A DNA stretch of 64,000 bases. Source: Acidimicrobiales bacterium (GTDB lineage Bacteria; Actinomycetota; Acidimicrobiia; Acidimicrobiales; Poriferisodalaceae). Under the pieces are notes generated by a model. It saw only the letters and a list, made by a program, of their open reading frames with translations, ran no database searches and was not told the origin of the DNA. Below are positions 16,888 to 25,831 of this stretch, piece by piece. Position numbers and translations under genes: made by a program. The stretch lies in NCBI GenBank assembly GCA_014239555.1, contig JAAZYR010000003.1:186001-250000 (forward strand), given 5' to 3'. The stretch's first letter is position 1, and every line of letters begins with the position of its first letter.

Positions 16888-17763
16888 TCAGCCAGAAAGG
16901 TCTTGACCGTTGGCAGAAAGAAATTCAAGCAACGCAGCGTTCCAAGCGGCGGGTTGTTCGAAGTATGGGCTATGCCCCGCATTAGGGATTTGAACAAATT
17001 GTGCTCCGCGAATGCGATTCGCAGAATCATGCAGCATTGAAGAGGGAAAAATTTGATCGTGCTCACCCGCAATGAATAAAACCGGGATATTGAGATCATC
17101 AAAACTTGAATGGTCAATCGTAAATTCAAGCACCTCCCCTAGCCGATCTAGGGGCGGTGAATGAAACGAACCCAATGCTTGATATAAAAACGCGTGAGCT
17201 AGATCCCGATCAGCGTCGTCGGTCCACAGAGCAAGGTGTCCTCCGACTAGTGGGAGCGCCCGTGTTCCTTGCAGCCCCCCGCCTGCACGGAATTCCTCAT
17301 ACGCCCTGCGGAGATCATCAGTCCAAAGGCCGCCAACAGTGTCAGCGTAGGTAACGGATCTCACTCGCTCGCTGAATAGCGAAAGAAACGCCGAAACGTG
17401 CCAGCCTCCCATTGATTGCCCGACTAGATGCGCCTCAGATATTTCGAGATAGTCAAGCACGGCAGCCAGATCGTTAGCTGCATTGGTGGGCGCCAATTGA
17501 CCGGTTTGATTTGTGGAGTTGCCGAAACCGCGGCTGTCCCATGTCAACACTCTGTACTGCTGGCCGATTTCTGGGACTTGCTGGTACCACGCGGCGTGAG
17601 AACCGCCTGCTCCATGAGACAGAACAACAACCGGCCGCTGATCAGCCGCTCCGGCTTCTGCGTCGCGAACTAACTCCCAATAGATCTCTTCCCCACCAAT
17701 GTCATTGGTTCCACTTAATAATTCGAGATTTTTCACCAACAGATTCACCTCAGCCGTCTTCAA
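16888..17763 (-). CDS. Alpha/beta hydrolase
   Basis: A 291-residue alpha/beta hydrolase. The oxyanion segment VVLSHGAGGSHAAW is near residue 47, the nucleophile Ser lies in LVGQSMGGWHVS near 120, the acid is probably Asp in FIAGEHDQIFP near 240 and the base is His in IPNAGHSPYFEQP near 265. This matches esterases, lactonases and 3-oxoadipate enol-lactonase relatives. Substrate unknown. The start is taken as TTG at 17763; it has no good ribosome site and a GTG a few codons in is an alternative. It follows the nitroreductase by nine bases on the same strand, so they form an operon, and it is convergent with the ABC exporter. Confidence 0.83.
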   Translation of the reverse strand: MKTAEVNLLVKNLELLSGTNDIGGEEIYWELVRDAEAGAADQRPVVVLSHGAGGSHAAWYQQVPEIGQQYRVLTWDSRGFGNSTNQTGQLAPTNAANDLAAVLDYLEISEAHLVGQSMGGWHVSAFLSLFSERVRSVTYADTVGGLWTDDLRRAYEEFRAGGGLQGTRALPLVGGHLALWTDDADRDLAHAFLYQALGSFHSPPLDRLGEVLEFTIDHSSFDDLNIPVLFIAGEHDQIFPSSMLHDSANRIRGAQFVQIPNAGHSPYFEQPAAWNAALLEFLSANGQDLSG

Positions 17764-17772
17764 TGACCGACG

Positions 17773-18423
17773 TTACTGGCTCCCGAATGTGTCAAAACTC
17801 ACAAGTTCTGCTGTGTCTAGTCGAGGAGCCCTTTGGAAGTCAGTTCCTATGGTGTGGGCTACAGGGAATAATCCAACCTGGGTCCATAGCGTGTGGTCGA
17901 TACCTAATAGTTCTGCTGCCTCACGTTCAAATGGAAGATGGAGAGTGGTCCAAGCACTGCCGAGACCTCTTTCTCGCGCGGCAAGCATGAAGCTCCAAAC
18001 AGCTGGAATTATTGAACCCCACATAGAGGCCTGCCCGAAAGAATCAGCTCCTTCGGGTCGTCCAAGCATGAGTGGGATCAAGAGCACTGGCACCTCGTGA
18101 AACACTTCCCGCAAATGCATTGCTGAGCCTCTTACGAACTCAGCTCGCTGCGCGCGAATATCACCAGGAGCATATTCACGCGCCGGTCCGTTGACGTATG
18201 GATCGAACCCCTGGCCGTAGAGGTCCGCCAGTTGACGTTTCTTGTCAGGGTCTTCAACAAACAAGAAATGCCACCCCTGTGCGTTTGACCCAGTTGGTGC
18301 TTGAAAAGCTATGTCCGTGCATTCGAGCAACACTGATCGCTCAATGGGGCGATTTAGATCCAGTCTTTTGCGAACAGCACGGGTGGTGGTGAGGACTTCA
18401 TCAGCAGAAAGTTCAAGATACAT
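17773..18423 (-). CDS. Nitroreductase-family FMN oxidoreductase
   Basis: A 216-residue nitroreductase-fold protein. The N-terminal TTTRAVRKRLDLNRPIE supplies the Arg-rich FMN phosphate site. The second conserved block is FQAPTGSNAQGWHFLFVED (about 40-58), and the C-terminal part GLGSAWTTLHLPFEREAAELLGI is also typical. Such proteins form dimers and use NAD(P)H to reduce nitro groups, quinones or enones, or oxidise substrates with flavin. The ATG at 18423 has AGGA about seven bases upstream. It leads an operon with the alpha/beta hydrolase and is divergent from the HpaB-like gene. Two other nitroreductases (35877, 39146) are more similar to each other than to this one. Confidence 0.86.
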   Translation of the reverse strand: MYLELSADEVLTTTRAVRKRLDLNRPIERSVLLECTDIAFQAPTGSNAQGWHFLFVEDPDKKRQLADLYGQGFDPYVNGPAREYAPGDIRAQRAEFVRGSAMHLREVFHEVPVLLIPLMLGRPEGADSFGQASMWGSIIPAVWSFMLAARERGLGSAWTTLHLPFEREAAELLGIDHTLWTQVGLFPVAHTIGTDFQRAPRLDTAELVSFDTFGSQ

Positions 18424-18627
18424 GTGAGATTCCTAGGCTTAGGGAGTCCCAATTCTAGATTTATGACAGTCCGTTCCTCCAAAGATTTGGGCTGCTCGAC
18501 GCAACCCCAGTTTTAAAGTGTCAACGGTCGTCTCAGGAACACGGCCGCTGCAATCCAGTGCACGACGCCGCGAACTGGACACAAACTCAAGTAAACAGGG
18601 TTGGCCCTTCGGGGAAAGGGGACCTAC

Positions 18628-20016
18628 ATGCTGACTGGTGATCAATACAAAGAATCGCTTCGAGATGGGCGACAAACGTTCTTCGAAGGCGAAAGTGTCG
18701 ACGACCTCGTGGGCCACCCTTTGTTGGGGAAGACGGTAAAAACGACAGCAGCGGGCTACGACCGATTTTTTGACCCAGCATCTGACGCCACGTCTCCATT
18801 AATGACGGTGCCTTCCTCTTCTGATGATCTGCGAGAGATGATTCCACTGCTGCACGAAGCAGGAATGATGGCCCATGTCACCTACACGTCCATCCAAACG
18901 TTGAAAACAGCAGCAGGTCGAATGGACGACGTGAAACCCGACTACATCGAACGGATGAACGCGTTCATTTCAGAAGCTCAAGTCGGTGATATTCGAATAA
19001 CTCAATGTATTACCGACGCAAAAGGGGACCGCTCACAACCACCCGCGAAACAAAATGATCTCGATAGCTACGTAAGAGTCGTAGACCGCCAAAGAGACGG
19101 CGTTGTTATCAGAGGGGCAAAGTTGCACATAACAGGCGCCTCTTTCGGTCATGAATTACTAACAATCCCCACCAAGGCCATGAAAGCCGGTGAAGAAGAC
19201 TGGTCAATAGGTTGCGCGGTGCCAGTAAATGCAGAAGGGGTACGAATCATCAACACCACCTACGCGCCCCGCCACGAGGACATACGGGCATTTCCGGTCT
19301 CAGGAGAACATCATTACCCCGAAGGGTTCGTGATCTTTGACGACGTGTTCGTCCCTTATGAACGAGTTTTTCTCGACGGTGAGACCGCTTTCGCTGCCGT
19401 TTTCGCACATTCTCTCGGCTTGTGGGAACGACTAGGAGGCCTCTCAGCATTTGTAGAAGAAGCCGATCAGCTTGTGGGGTTAGCCCAATTGGTAGCTGAA
19501 GCGAACGGAACAGCTGGCATCTCCCATGTCAAAGAAAAAATCTCTGAGATGATCATCCACGCAACGCTGATTCGAGCAACGTTGGAAGCAGCCATCGATA
19601 ACTGCAGTATCGGACCCGAGGGAGCCGCTTTCCCTAACGAATTATTCACAAATGCAGGAAAATTCCACGCGGCAGCCAACTACAACCACATCATTCGTCA
19701 CCTCCACGACATCGCAGGTGGAGCAGTACTGACCACCCCCAGCCCAGCTGACTTTGAGAACGAAGAAGTAGGACATCTCGCCCGCAAATACATGTCAACT
19801 GGGCCAGATGTCGACGGGGAATACAGAGCGCGTCTCATGCACACCATCCGAGACCTCACAGCGGACAGCTACGGCGGATGGAAATCTGTGACCAATATCC
19901 AAGCCGGGGGAGGGCTCTACGCACAGCGAATCGTCACCCGCAGGCACTATGACCTCGACGGCGCTAAACGCAAAGCCTTGCAGATCGCAGGGTTAGCTGA
20001 GAACGACGCCCATTAG
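18628..20016 (+). CDS. HpaB-family flavin-dependent monooxygenase (4-hydroxyphenylacetate 3-hydroxylase-like)
   Basis: A 462-residue HpaB-like protein. The start MLTGDQYKESLRDGRQTFFEGESV is characteristic of the family, as are YDRFFDP, the middle VVIRGAKLHITGASFGHELL, and FVIFDDVFVPYERVFLDGE. C-terminal HDIAGGAVLTTPSPADFENEEVG and GEYRARLMHTIRDLTADSYGGW are also conserved. Related 4-hydroxybutyryl-CoA dehydratases carry iron-sulfur cysteines; I do not see that set, so a FADH2-dependent hydroxylase is preferred. A reductase (HpaC) is not encoded nearby. The ATG at 18628 follows AAGGGG by about seven bases, better than an upstream TTG. It is convergent with the PhyH gene. The aromatic substrate is unknown. 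Confidence 0.85.
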   Translation: MLTGDQYKESLRDGRQTFFEGESVDDLVGHPLLGKTVKTTAAGYDRFFDPASDATSPLMTVPSSSDDLREMIPLLHEAGMMAHVTYTSIQTLKTAAGRMDDVKPDYIERMNAFISEAQVGDIRITQCITDAKGDRSQPPAKQNDLDSYVRVVDRQRDGVVIRGAKLHITGASFGHELLTIPTKAMKAGEEDWSIGCAVPVNAEGVRIINTTYAPRHEDIRAFPVSGEHHYPEGFVIFDDVFVPYERVFLDGETAFAAVFAHSLGLWERLGGLSAFVEEADQLVGLAQLVAEANGTAGISHVKEKISEMIIHATLIRATLEAAIDNCSIGPEGAAFPNELFTNAGKFHAAANYNHIIRHLHDIAGGAVLTTPSPADFENEEVGHLARKYMSTGPDVDGEYRARLMHTIRDLTADSYGGWKSVTNIQAGGGLYAQRIVTRRHYDLDGAKRKALQIAGLAENDAH

Positions 20017-20062
20017 AACGACAATGAGCATCAAATAACAGCTGTACACGGATGCTTAGATA

Positions 20063-20905
20063 TCAGACTCGAAAACCAGTCCTGGGTGGATGGCCCATGT
20101 CTGTTGGAGGTTCTGGTACATCACCCTGCGGTCGAGGCCATGCGATAGGCGTTATAGGTCCCCGCACCGGCTGACCCTCTTGGATTCCTTGCCGATCAAG
20201 GCTTTGATGCCAATGAGGCCTGGAGCGCACACATCCATCTTCGAAATAAATAATGCAATACACACGGCGCATTTGATCACTGGCATTGGCACGTGCTTGG
20301 TGAACCGTCAAGGAGTGATGAAACACCACGGAACCGATTGGCGCTTCTACCCAAACAGGCGCAGCCATCTCTGAGTGATCAAAATATGGGTATGGCTCGC
20401 TTCGAATTTCTCGGGTGATATCGGAAAACTTTGCGAGACCCAATCTGTGAGAACCAGGTGAGTAACCCATCGCCCCGCCATGCAAGGTCGATCCCTCAAA
20501 AGGAATCCATGCCGTGATTTGACGGGCTGGGCCTATAGGCCATAAGGGCCAATCTTGGTGTGGGTCCGTCTCGCGTCCGCCTGGCTCTTTGTACAAAGCC
20601 TGGTCATGCCAAATGCGCAATGTCTCAGCGCCGAGTAACGAAGCAGCCATCTCTCCCAACTCTTGGTGAAAGGTCAGTCCTCGCACATCAGGGTTGTCTT
20701 CCCACAAATTCGCGCATTGTTGAAAGCTCTGCTCATAAAGAGACTTCTCGCTGACTTGTCGATCATCGGCGCCTACTCGCGTCCGTACTCCTAAATCCAC
20801 TGCAGCACCGAAACTCTCGAGTTCCGTCGTATCCAACAAATCTTCAATCACGACAAATCCGTCACGATCAAAGTTCTCGCGAGCGGAGGTGGTAGCCCGT
20901 ACCAT
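20063..20905 (-). CDS. Phytanoyl-CoA dioxygenase (PhyH) family oxygenase
   Basis: A 280-residue Fe(II)/2-oxoglutarate oxygenase of the PhyH type. The first two iron ligands are the His and Asp of TDPHQDWPLWP near residue 118. The distal His lies in FHHSLTVHQARANAS near 200, followed by the Arg of QMRRVYCIIYF that would hold 2-oxoglutarate. The N-terminal FDRDGFVVIEDLLD is the usual first strand. These enzymes hydroxylate fatty acyl chains, small metabolites or natural products. All ligands appear intact. The ATG at 20905 has AAGAG just upstream. It stands alone, divergent from the D-aminoacylase gene. Substrate unknown. Confidence 0.86.
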   Translation of the reverse strand: MVRATTSARENFDRDGFVVIEDLLDTTELESFGAAVDLGVRTRVGADDRQVSEKSLYEQSFQQCANLWEDNPDVRGLTFHQELGEMAASLLGAETLRIWHDQALYKEPGGRETDPHQDWPLWPIGPARQITAWIPFEGSTLHGGAMGYSPGSHRLGLAKFSDITREIRSEPYPYFDHSEMAAPVWVEAPIGSVVFHHSLTVHQARANASDQMRRVYCIIYFEDGCVRSRPHWHQSLDRQGIQEGQPVRGPITPIAWPRPQGDVPEPPTDMGHPPRTGFRV

Positions 20906-21100
20906 CTCTTAACTTTAGGCCTCCACGGACCCCCTTGCGGTCGGAAGAAACCCGTGCCGAACGGGACTCAAAGTTCCACCGCTTGGACAACTGCGGATCG
21001 AAGCGCAGCGTAAACATTGATGGCAGAACGATGTGACGTAGTTCTTTCTTAATGAGTGTCCTCAAATTCAATAGACTGATGTAGAGATGAGGGGGACACA

Positions 21101-22828
21101 ATGCATGACATAGTGATTCGATCAGGCAATGTTGTTGACGGGACCGGGACTAAAGCACGAAAAGCGGACATTGCTATCGATAATGGCTGCATTTCAGACG
21201 TTGGGACCAACATCGGACCGGGGCGCCGCGAAATTGACGCAACTGGGTGCCTCGTAACACCAGGCTTCGTAGATGTCCATACCCATTACGACGGTCAAGC
21301 CACGTGGGACCCCGAGATGAGCCCTTCGTCATTCCACGGTGTCACCACCACTGTTTTTGGTAATTGTGGTGTTGGTTTTGCACCAGCGAGACCAGACAGC
21401 CACGACTGGTTAATCCAACTCATGGAAGGGGTTGAAGACATACCAGGAGCTGCGCTGGCTGAAGGCATTGATTGGAACTGGGAAACATTCCCCGAATACC
21501 TGGAGTCTCTTGAGGAGATGCCGCGCGTCATGGACATCGCAACTCAAGTCCCTCACGGCTCTGTTCGCGCCTACGTGATGGGAGAGCGAGGAGCACGAAA
21601 CGAAGAACCGACGGCAGACGATCTAACCGCTATGGCACAAATTGTTCAAGAAGGAATCGAAGCGGGAGCCCTTGGGTTCACTTCTTCGCGAACCATGCTC
21701 CACCGCGCTCTCGACGGAGAACCGGTTCCAGGAACTTTTGCTGGTGCCGAAGAAATAATCGCTCTAGGGGAAGCCGTGGCCAAAGCAGGTGGCGGAGTCA
21801 TAGAAGTCGCGTCCGACATTGGGCTTGGAGGCCTTGAAGGTAATTTCGGTACCGACATCGAATGGATGCGTGAACTTGCTAGCAAGTATGGGCTCACAGT
21901 TACCTATGCACTAACGCAGGCAGATCGTGAACCCCAACAATGGCGTGACCTGCTTGAACTGTCATCCGCTCCGCTTGAAGGCGCGGGAAGAGTGATAGCC
22001 CAGGTTGCTGGACGTCCGGCGGGGCTGCTCTTTGGACTAGAGACCTCGCTCCACCCCTTCAAAATGCATCCCACCTACGTCCAACTAGCAGACTCGTTGT
22101 CACCCACTGATTTGGCGGCCGAACTGTCCAAAGACTCCGTAAAGAAACAAATACTCTCCGAAACCACCGGATACACAGGACGGTTCAACCACGACGTTGC
22201 TCACGGTTTCCACAAGATGTACCCGCTGTCTGAAGAACCGAACTACGAGCCCGCCCCTGACGATTCGGTTGCCGCTCGAGCTCAACGGGAAGGTCGCGAC
22301 CCCTACGAATACGCCTACGACGTACTGGTTAGCGATGGTGGAAAGGGATTGATTTTCTTCCCACTATCTGATTTTGCCGAACAGACGCTGAACCCAACGT
22401 ATGAACGACTCAACCACCATGGAGCTTTCTGGAGTCTTTCCGACGGAGGAGCGCACTGTCGGTTGATATGTGACGCTTCGACACCCACGTACATGCTCAG
22501 CCACTGGACACGCGACCGGACAAACGGTCCCAAGATGAAAGTCGAAGAAGCGATCAAGCTTATGACGCACGACACCGCCGAGATCTACGGGCTTTTAGGG
22601 GACCGAGGGACCTTGGAAATTGGGAAACGTGCCGACCTCAACGTGCTCGATTATGACGAACTTGGTATTTCCGCCCCCGAGATGGTTTATGACCTTCCCA
22701 CCGGAGCTCCTCGTCTCATGCAAGAGTCACATGGGTACAAAGCAACAGTTGTTGCGGGCGAAATTGTGCGAGAAAACGGCGAATTCACCGGTGCACGGCC
22801 GGGACGGCTAGTTCGAGGACGTCGTTAA
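21101..22828 (+). CDS. N-acyl-D-amino-acid deacylase-like amidohydrolase
   Basis: A 575-residue amidohydrolase of the D-aminoacylase/dihydroorotase-like group (Amidohydro_3). N-terminal beta-sandwich [21 protein letters not shown], then the zinc motif [15 protein letters not shown] (about 58-72) and the group-specific [17 protein letters not shown]. Late in the chain, [18 protein letters not shown] carries the conserved Asp and His, and the protein ends with a second sandwich strand ([19 protein letters not shown]). Known members remove the acyl group from N-acyl-D-amino acids; others act on cyclic ureides. The ATG at 21101 follows GAGGGGG by five bases. It stands alone between divergent PhyH and a convergent acyl-CoA dehydrogenase. 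Confidence 0.88.
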   Translation: MHDIVIRSGNVVDGTGTKARKADIAIDNGCISDVGTNIGPGRREIDATGCLVTPGFVDVHTHYDGQATWDPEMSPSSFHGVTTTVFGNCGVGFAPARPDSHDWLIQLMEGVEDIPGAALAEGIDWNWETFPEYLESLEEMPRVMDIATQVPHGSVRAYVMGERGARNEEPTADDLTAMAQIVQEGIEAGALGFTSSRTMLHRALDGEPVPGTFAGAEEIIALGEAVAKAGGGVIEVASDIGLGGLEGNFGTDIEWMRELASKYGLTVTYALTQADREPQQWRDLLELSSAPLEGAGRVIAQVAGRPAGLLFGLETSLHPFKMHPTYVQLADSLSPTDLAAELSKDSVKKQILSETTGYTGRFNHDVAHGFHKMYPLSEEPNYEPAPDDSVAARAQREGRDPYEYAYDVLVSDGGKGLIFFPLSDFAEQTLNPTYERLNHHGAFWSLSDGGAHCRLICDASTPTYMLSHWTRDRTNGPKMKVEEAIKLMTHDTAEIYGLLGDRGTLEIGKRADLNVLDYDELGISAPEMVYDLPTGAPRLMQESHGYKATVVAGEIVRENGEFTGARPGRLVRGRR

Positions 22829-22880
22829 TTGTCTTGAGGGTTAGCGGATCCTCGAAAGTTTCTGTCGCGGTCCGCACGGG

Positions 22881-22900
22881 CGCAAAATCGCAATTTTGCG
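22881..22900. terminator. Perfect 8-bp hairpin between convergent genes
   Basis: CGCAAAAT, a four-base loop CGCA, then ATTTTGCG forms a perfect stem. It lies between the stops of the D-aminoacylase-like gene (plus) and the acyl-CoA dehydrogenase (minus), where a bidirectional terminator is expected. There is no long T run beyond the stem, although the stem arms themselves give runs of four A or T. Confidence 0.6.
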
Positions 22901-22916
22901 TTCCATAACATCTTGG

Positions 22917-24101
22917 TTAGGCCCATGGCACACCGTCATAAGGGTCGCGTACCAACCTTCGCGCTACCACCATGCGATGAACTTCGTCTGGGCCGTCGTA
23001 CAGCCGCGCGTAGCGAGCTTCTCTGTACATGAATTCCAGGGGTGTGTCGGCGGTGACACCCAACGCCCCGTGAACCTGGATGGCGCGGTCAACAACGTTA
23101 TGAAGCATCCGTGCCCCCCAGAATTTGATGAGACTGATTTCAGTGCGGGCTTCACTCCCAGAATCAATGGCGCGCGCCGCGTCGAGGGTCATCATCCGCG
23201 CTGCTTGAATCTCTGCCGCTGATTCAGCAATCATCGATTGAATGTCACCTTTTTCGGCGAGGTAACTGCCATGGGCATATCGCGTCTTCGCGCGCTCACA
23301 CATCAACTCAAACGCGCGTTGCGCTTGTCCCAACCAACGCATGCAATGAAAAATTCGTCCAGGGCCAAGTCGCTTTTGTGCGATGTGAAATCCTTGGCCG
23401 CGCCCACCGAGCAAATTTTCATAGGGGACTCGAACGTCGTTGTAGTTGACTTCACAATGATTTCCGCCGGTATGACCCATAGTCGGCACGACTCGAACAA
23501 TCTCGTAACCGTCAGTGTCAGTGGGAACGATGATTGAACTGAATTTGTTGTGTTTTTCCGCGTCGGGTTCAGTGATCGCAAACACTGTCGTAAACGCGGC
23601 GCGATTGGCTCCTGAGGTAAACCATTTGTGCCCGCTAATTACCCATTCATCGCCGTCCAAAACCGCTACTGCTTGCATTTGTGTGGGATCGGATCCCGCC
23701 ACTTCGGGTTCGGTTAATCCGACTGACGGATAAATTTCACCTGCGACTAAGGGTTCCAGGAATCGTCCACGTTGCTCATCGCTCGCATACTGATGCAACA
23801 TGATCGAATCTTGCATCGACATGCTGCCAACCGCCAGCGAACCCCAATGAGACCTTCCGATTACTTCGTTCAAATAGACGAAATCCATGAAAGGAAGGCC
23901 ACCGCCACCAATTTCAGATGGGTGGCCAAGAGCCCACAACCCTGATTCCTTAGCTTGAGTTTTGAGTTCTGCAGCCACTGTCTCAGAGTGGGAGTCTTCA
24001 CCCATCAGTTCAGGTTCACGGGGAATCACGACGTCGTTGATAAATGTCTTCATCTGAGTTTTGAGGGCCCGAAGTTCCTCTGGTAACTGATCAACCATCA
24101 T
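22917..24101 (-). CDS. Acyl-CoA dehydrogenase, ACAD10/11-like branch
   Basis: A 394-residue acyl-CoA dehydrogenase. Conserved segments are GLTEPEVAGSDPTQM (flavin/substrate), WVISGHKWFTSGANRA, the arginine-rich RLGPGRIFHCMRWLG, and the C-terminal RLYDGPDEVHRMVVARRLV. The DGPDEVH motif is typical of ACAD10/ACAD11-like enzymes, which handle 4-hydroxyacyl-CoA derivatives or branched chains in other organisms. The flavoprotein oxidises acyl-CoA in the cytoplasm and passes electrons to ETF. The start is one of two adjacent ATGs (24101, 24098) behind AAGGGGA. A hairpin with a following T run lies in its leader at 24123-24149. A relative is at 52856. Confidence 0.88.
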   Translation of the reverse strand: MMVDQLPEELRALKTQMKTFINDVVIPREPELMGEDSHSETVAAELKTQAKESGLWALGHPSEIGGGGLPFMDFVYLNEVIGRSHWGSLAVGSMSMQDSIMLHQYASDEQRGRFLEPLVAGEIYPSVGLTEPEVAGSDPTQMQAVAVLDGDEWVISGHKWFTSGANRAAFTTVFAITEPDAEKHNKFSSIIVPTDTDGYEIVRVVPTMGHTGGNHCEVNYNDVRVPYENLLGGRGQGFHIAQKRLGPGRIFHCMRWLGQAQRAFELMCERAKTRYAHGSYLAEKGDIQSMIAESAAEIQAARMMTLDAARAIDSGSEARTEISLIKFWGARMLHNVVDRAIQVHGALGVTADTPLEFMYREARYARLYDGPDEVHRMVVARRLVRDPYDGVPWA

Positions 24102-24122
24102 GTTCCCCTTCTAAAAATCAAC

Positions 24123-24149
24123 ACCGCCGGCAAAGTCCGAGACGGCGGT
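24123..24149 (-). promoter_or_regulatory. Hairpin in the leader of the acyl-CoA dehydrogenase gene
   Basis: A 7-bp inverted repeat (ACCGCCG / CGGCGGT) with a 13-base loop. On the minus strand the second arm is followed within five bases by a run of T, then the AAGGGGA ribosome site and the ATG at 24101. It could act as an attenuator or leader structure. As a plus-strand terminator it would have no gene to end. Function is inferred from position only. Confidence 0.35.
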
Positions 24150-24264
24150 TTCTTCCGTAGTCACTGTTGATTACATCATCTTTTGAAAGACACAGCTTTG
24201 AAGCAACGAACTATTGATGGCGATGTCGCCTAGTTTTGTTGTTCTACATCGGGGAGATCCGGCG

Positions 24265-24630
24265 ATGGCAGCAAACGTCTTGGGAACAGAACTTGAAGAG
24301 TGCAGCCTTGACCCGGTGACAGGGTTCTACCGCGACGGATGCTGCAACACCGGCGCTGGTGATGTGGGAGTTCACACAGTTTGTGCGGTGGTCACGGCCG
24401 ACTTTCTGGAATATTCAAAAAACGCGGGAAATGATTTGAGCACGCCGCACCCTGAGATGGGGTTTTCTGGTCTTCAACACGGTGACTCTTGGTGTCTGTG
24501 TGCTCCCCGGTGGCAGGAAGCATTCGAAGCTGGCGTTGCGCCCCAGGTTCGTTTGAAGGCAACCCATCTAGCAACGCTTGAATGGGTGAAACTAGGCGAC
24601 CTTCAGAAACACGCAATTGACGAGAGCTAA
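24265..24630 (+). CDS. DUF2237 family protein
   Basis: A 121-residue protein that matches the widespread DUF2237 family along its full length: NVLGTELEECSLDPVTGFYRDGCCNTG at the start, DVGVHTVCAVVTADFLEYSKNAGNDLSTP in the middle, and GDSWCLCAPRWQEAFEAGVAPQV near the end. Several conserved Cys (CC and CLC) suggest a metal or redox role, but the family function is unknown. The ATG at 24265 was chosen because GGGGAG lies eight bases upstream and the family begins there; the frame is open further upstream. It may be co-transcribed with the LLM gene 102 bases downstream. Confidence 0.88.
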   Translation: MAANVLGTELEECSLDPVTGFYRDGCCNTGAGDVGVHTVCAVVTADFLEYSKNAGNDLSTPHPEMGFSGLQHGDSWCLCAPRWQEAFEAGVAPQVRLKATHLATLEWVKLGDLQKHAIDES

Positions 24631-24732
24631 CTATCCCAAGAGCTTCACTGTGACCTGGGCTGGTACAGCTAATAGCTATTCCAATGCGACGCGACCCGAC
24701 CGGAAATGGTCGGTGGTAAAAGGGAGTAACCG

Positions 24733-25752
24733 GTGTTGAAATGTTGGGCCCCTGTAGGCCGAGGAAACGCCGAGGCTATTGGCGAGCGAGCTAAACGATT
24801 AGAAGATCGGGGTTATTCCGGAATTATCGGAAATCAAGTTTATGGTCCACCATGGGCCAGTTTGGCCGTGGCAGCAGCGTCGACCAGTTCGATAGAACTT
24901 GAAACTGGCATCGCCATGGCGTTGGTTCGTTCGCCTTTTGAAACAGCCTGCGCTGCTATCGAGCTTGATGACATCAGCAACGGGCGATTCACGCTCGGTT
25001 TAGGTACCGCTCCTCAAACTTGGACTGAAGATTTCTTCGGTCAAGACTTTGTTCAACCAATCAGTCGACTTCGTGAAGTCATTGAGATTCTCCGGCTGGT
25101 TTTTGAAGCCGCTGCAACGAACGCCGATTCAATTCCTGATTACTGCGGTGAGCACTATCAGCTGTCATTCACTGGTCTTCACCCAAACTTCGGGGCCAAC
25201 GCGCGGCAAGTCCCAATTTGGGTCGCTTCTTTGCGCGAACGTTTGTGTGAACTCGCGGGAGAATGCGCTGATGGTTTCATTGGCCATTCCATCTGGTCAC
25301 GATGGTGGCTAATCGAACGGGCGTTACCTGCGTTTCACCGAGGTGCTGCCAAGGCGGATCGCAATATCGAGGACCTAGATATTCAACTCTGGTTAACAGC
25401 TTCGATTGACGCGGATCCGACAGTTGCCGCTCGCCGTGCCCGCGGGAACGTGGCGTTCTATGCGTCTATCCCGAGCTACCGCTCTTATTTTGATGCACAC
25501 GGTTTCGGCAAACTGTTTGACACTCTGGTAGAAGCCCGACGCTCAGCTCCACTCGACCAGTGCGTCGAATTGGTTCCTTTGGAAGCCGCTCAGACGTTCG
25601 CTATATGTGGGACATCTGACGAGGTTGGCCAAGAAATCGAAAACATTGCCAAACACGCCAACTCAATATGCGTAAAACCCCCAATGTGGGGCATCGAGGT
25701 GAGAGACGCGAGCGAACAGGCACAGCAGATTGACCGTCTGCTGTTCGGCTAG
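24733..25752 (+). CDS. LLM class flavin/F420-dependent oxidoreductase
   Basis: A 339-residue luciferase-like protein. It has AKRLEDRGYSGIIGNQVYGPPWASLAVAAA at 20-50, IELETGIAMALVRSPFETA near 65, DDISNGRFTLGLGTAPQTWTEDFFGQ near 85-110 and QVPIWVASLRERLCELAGECADGF near 165. The pattern is like F420-type TIGR03617 relatives and also fits the protein encoded at 50091. The start is GTG at 24733 with AGGGAG six bases upstream. It follows the DUF2237 gene and is convergent with the MetE-like gene. Substrate unknown. Confidence 0.86.
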   Translation: MLKCWAPVGRGNAEAIGERAKRLEDRGYSGIIGNQVYGPPWASLAVAAASTSSIELETGIAMALVRSPFETACAAIELDDISNGRFTLGLGTAPQTWTEDFFGQDFVQPISRLREVIEILRLVFEAAATNADSIPDYCGEHYQLSFTGLHPNFGANARQVPIWVASLRERLCELAGECADGFIGHSIWSRWWLIERALPAFHRGAAKADRNIEDLDIQLWLTASIDADPTVAARRARGNVAFYASIPSYRSYFDAHGFGKLFDTLVEARRSAPLDQCVELVPLEAAQTFAICGTSDEVGQEIENIAKHANSICVKPPMWGIEVRDASEQAQQIDRLLFG

Positions 25753-25831
25753 CAGACGTCGCTGATAAGAACAGCGTTCGCTACCTCATTTCGCAAGTAA
25801 GACTTCTTTGGTTTGTCGCACAACGGGACCG

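Noticed and set aside
25760-25776. 5-bp hairpin between convergent LLM and MetE-like genes
   Set aside because: The stem is short and lacks a T run, so calling it a terminator is not justified.
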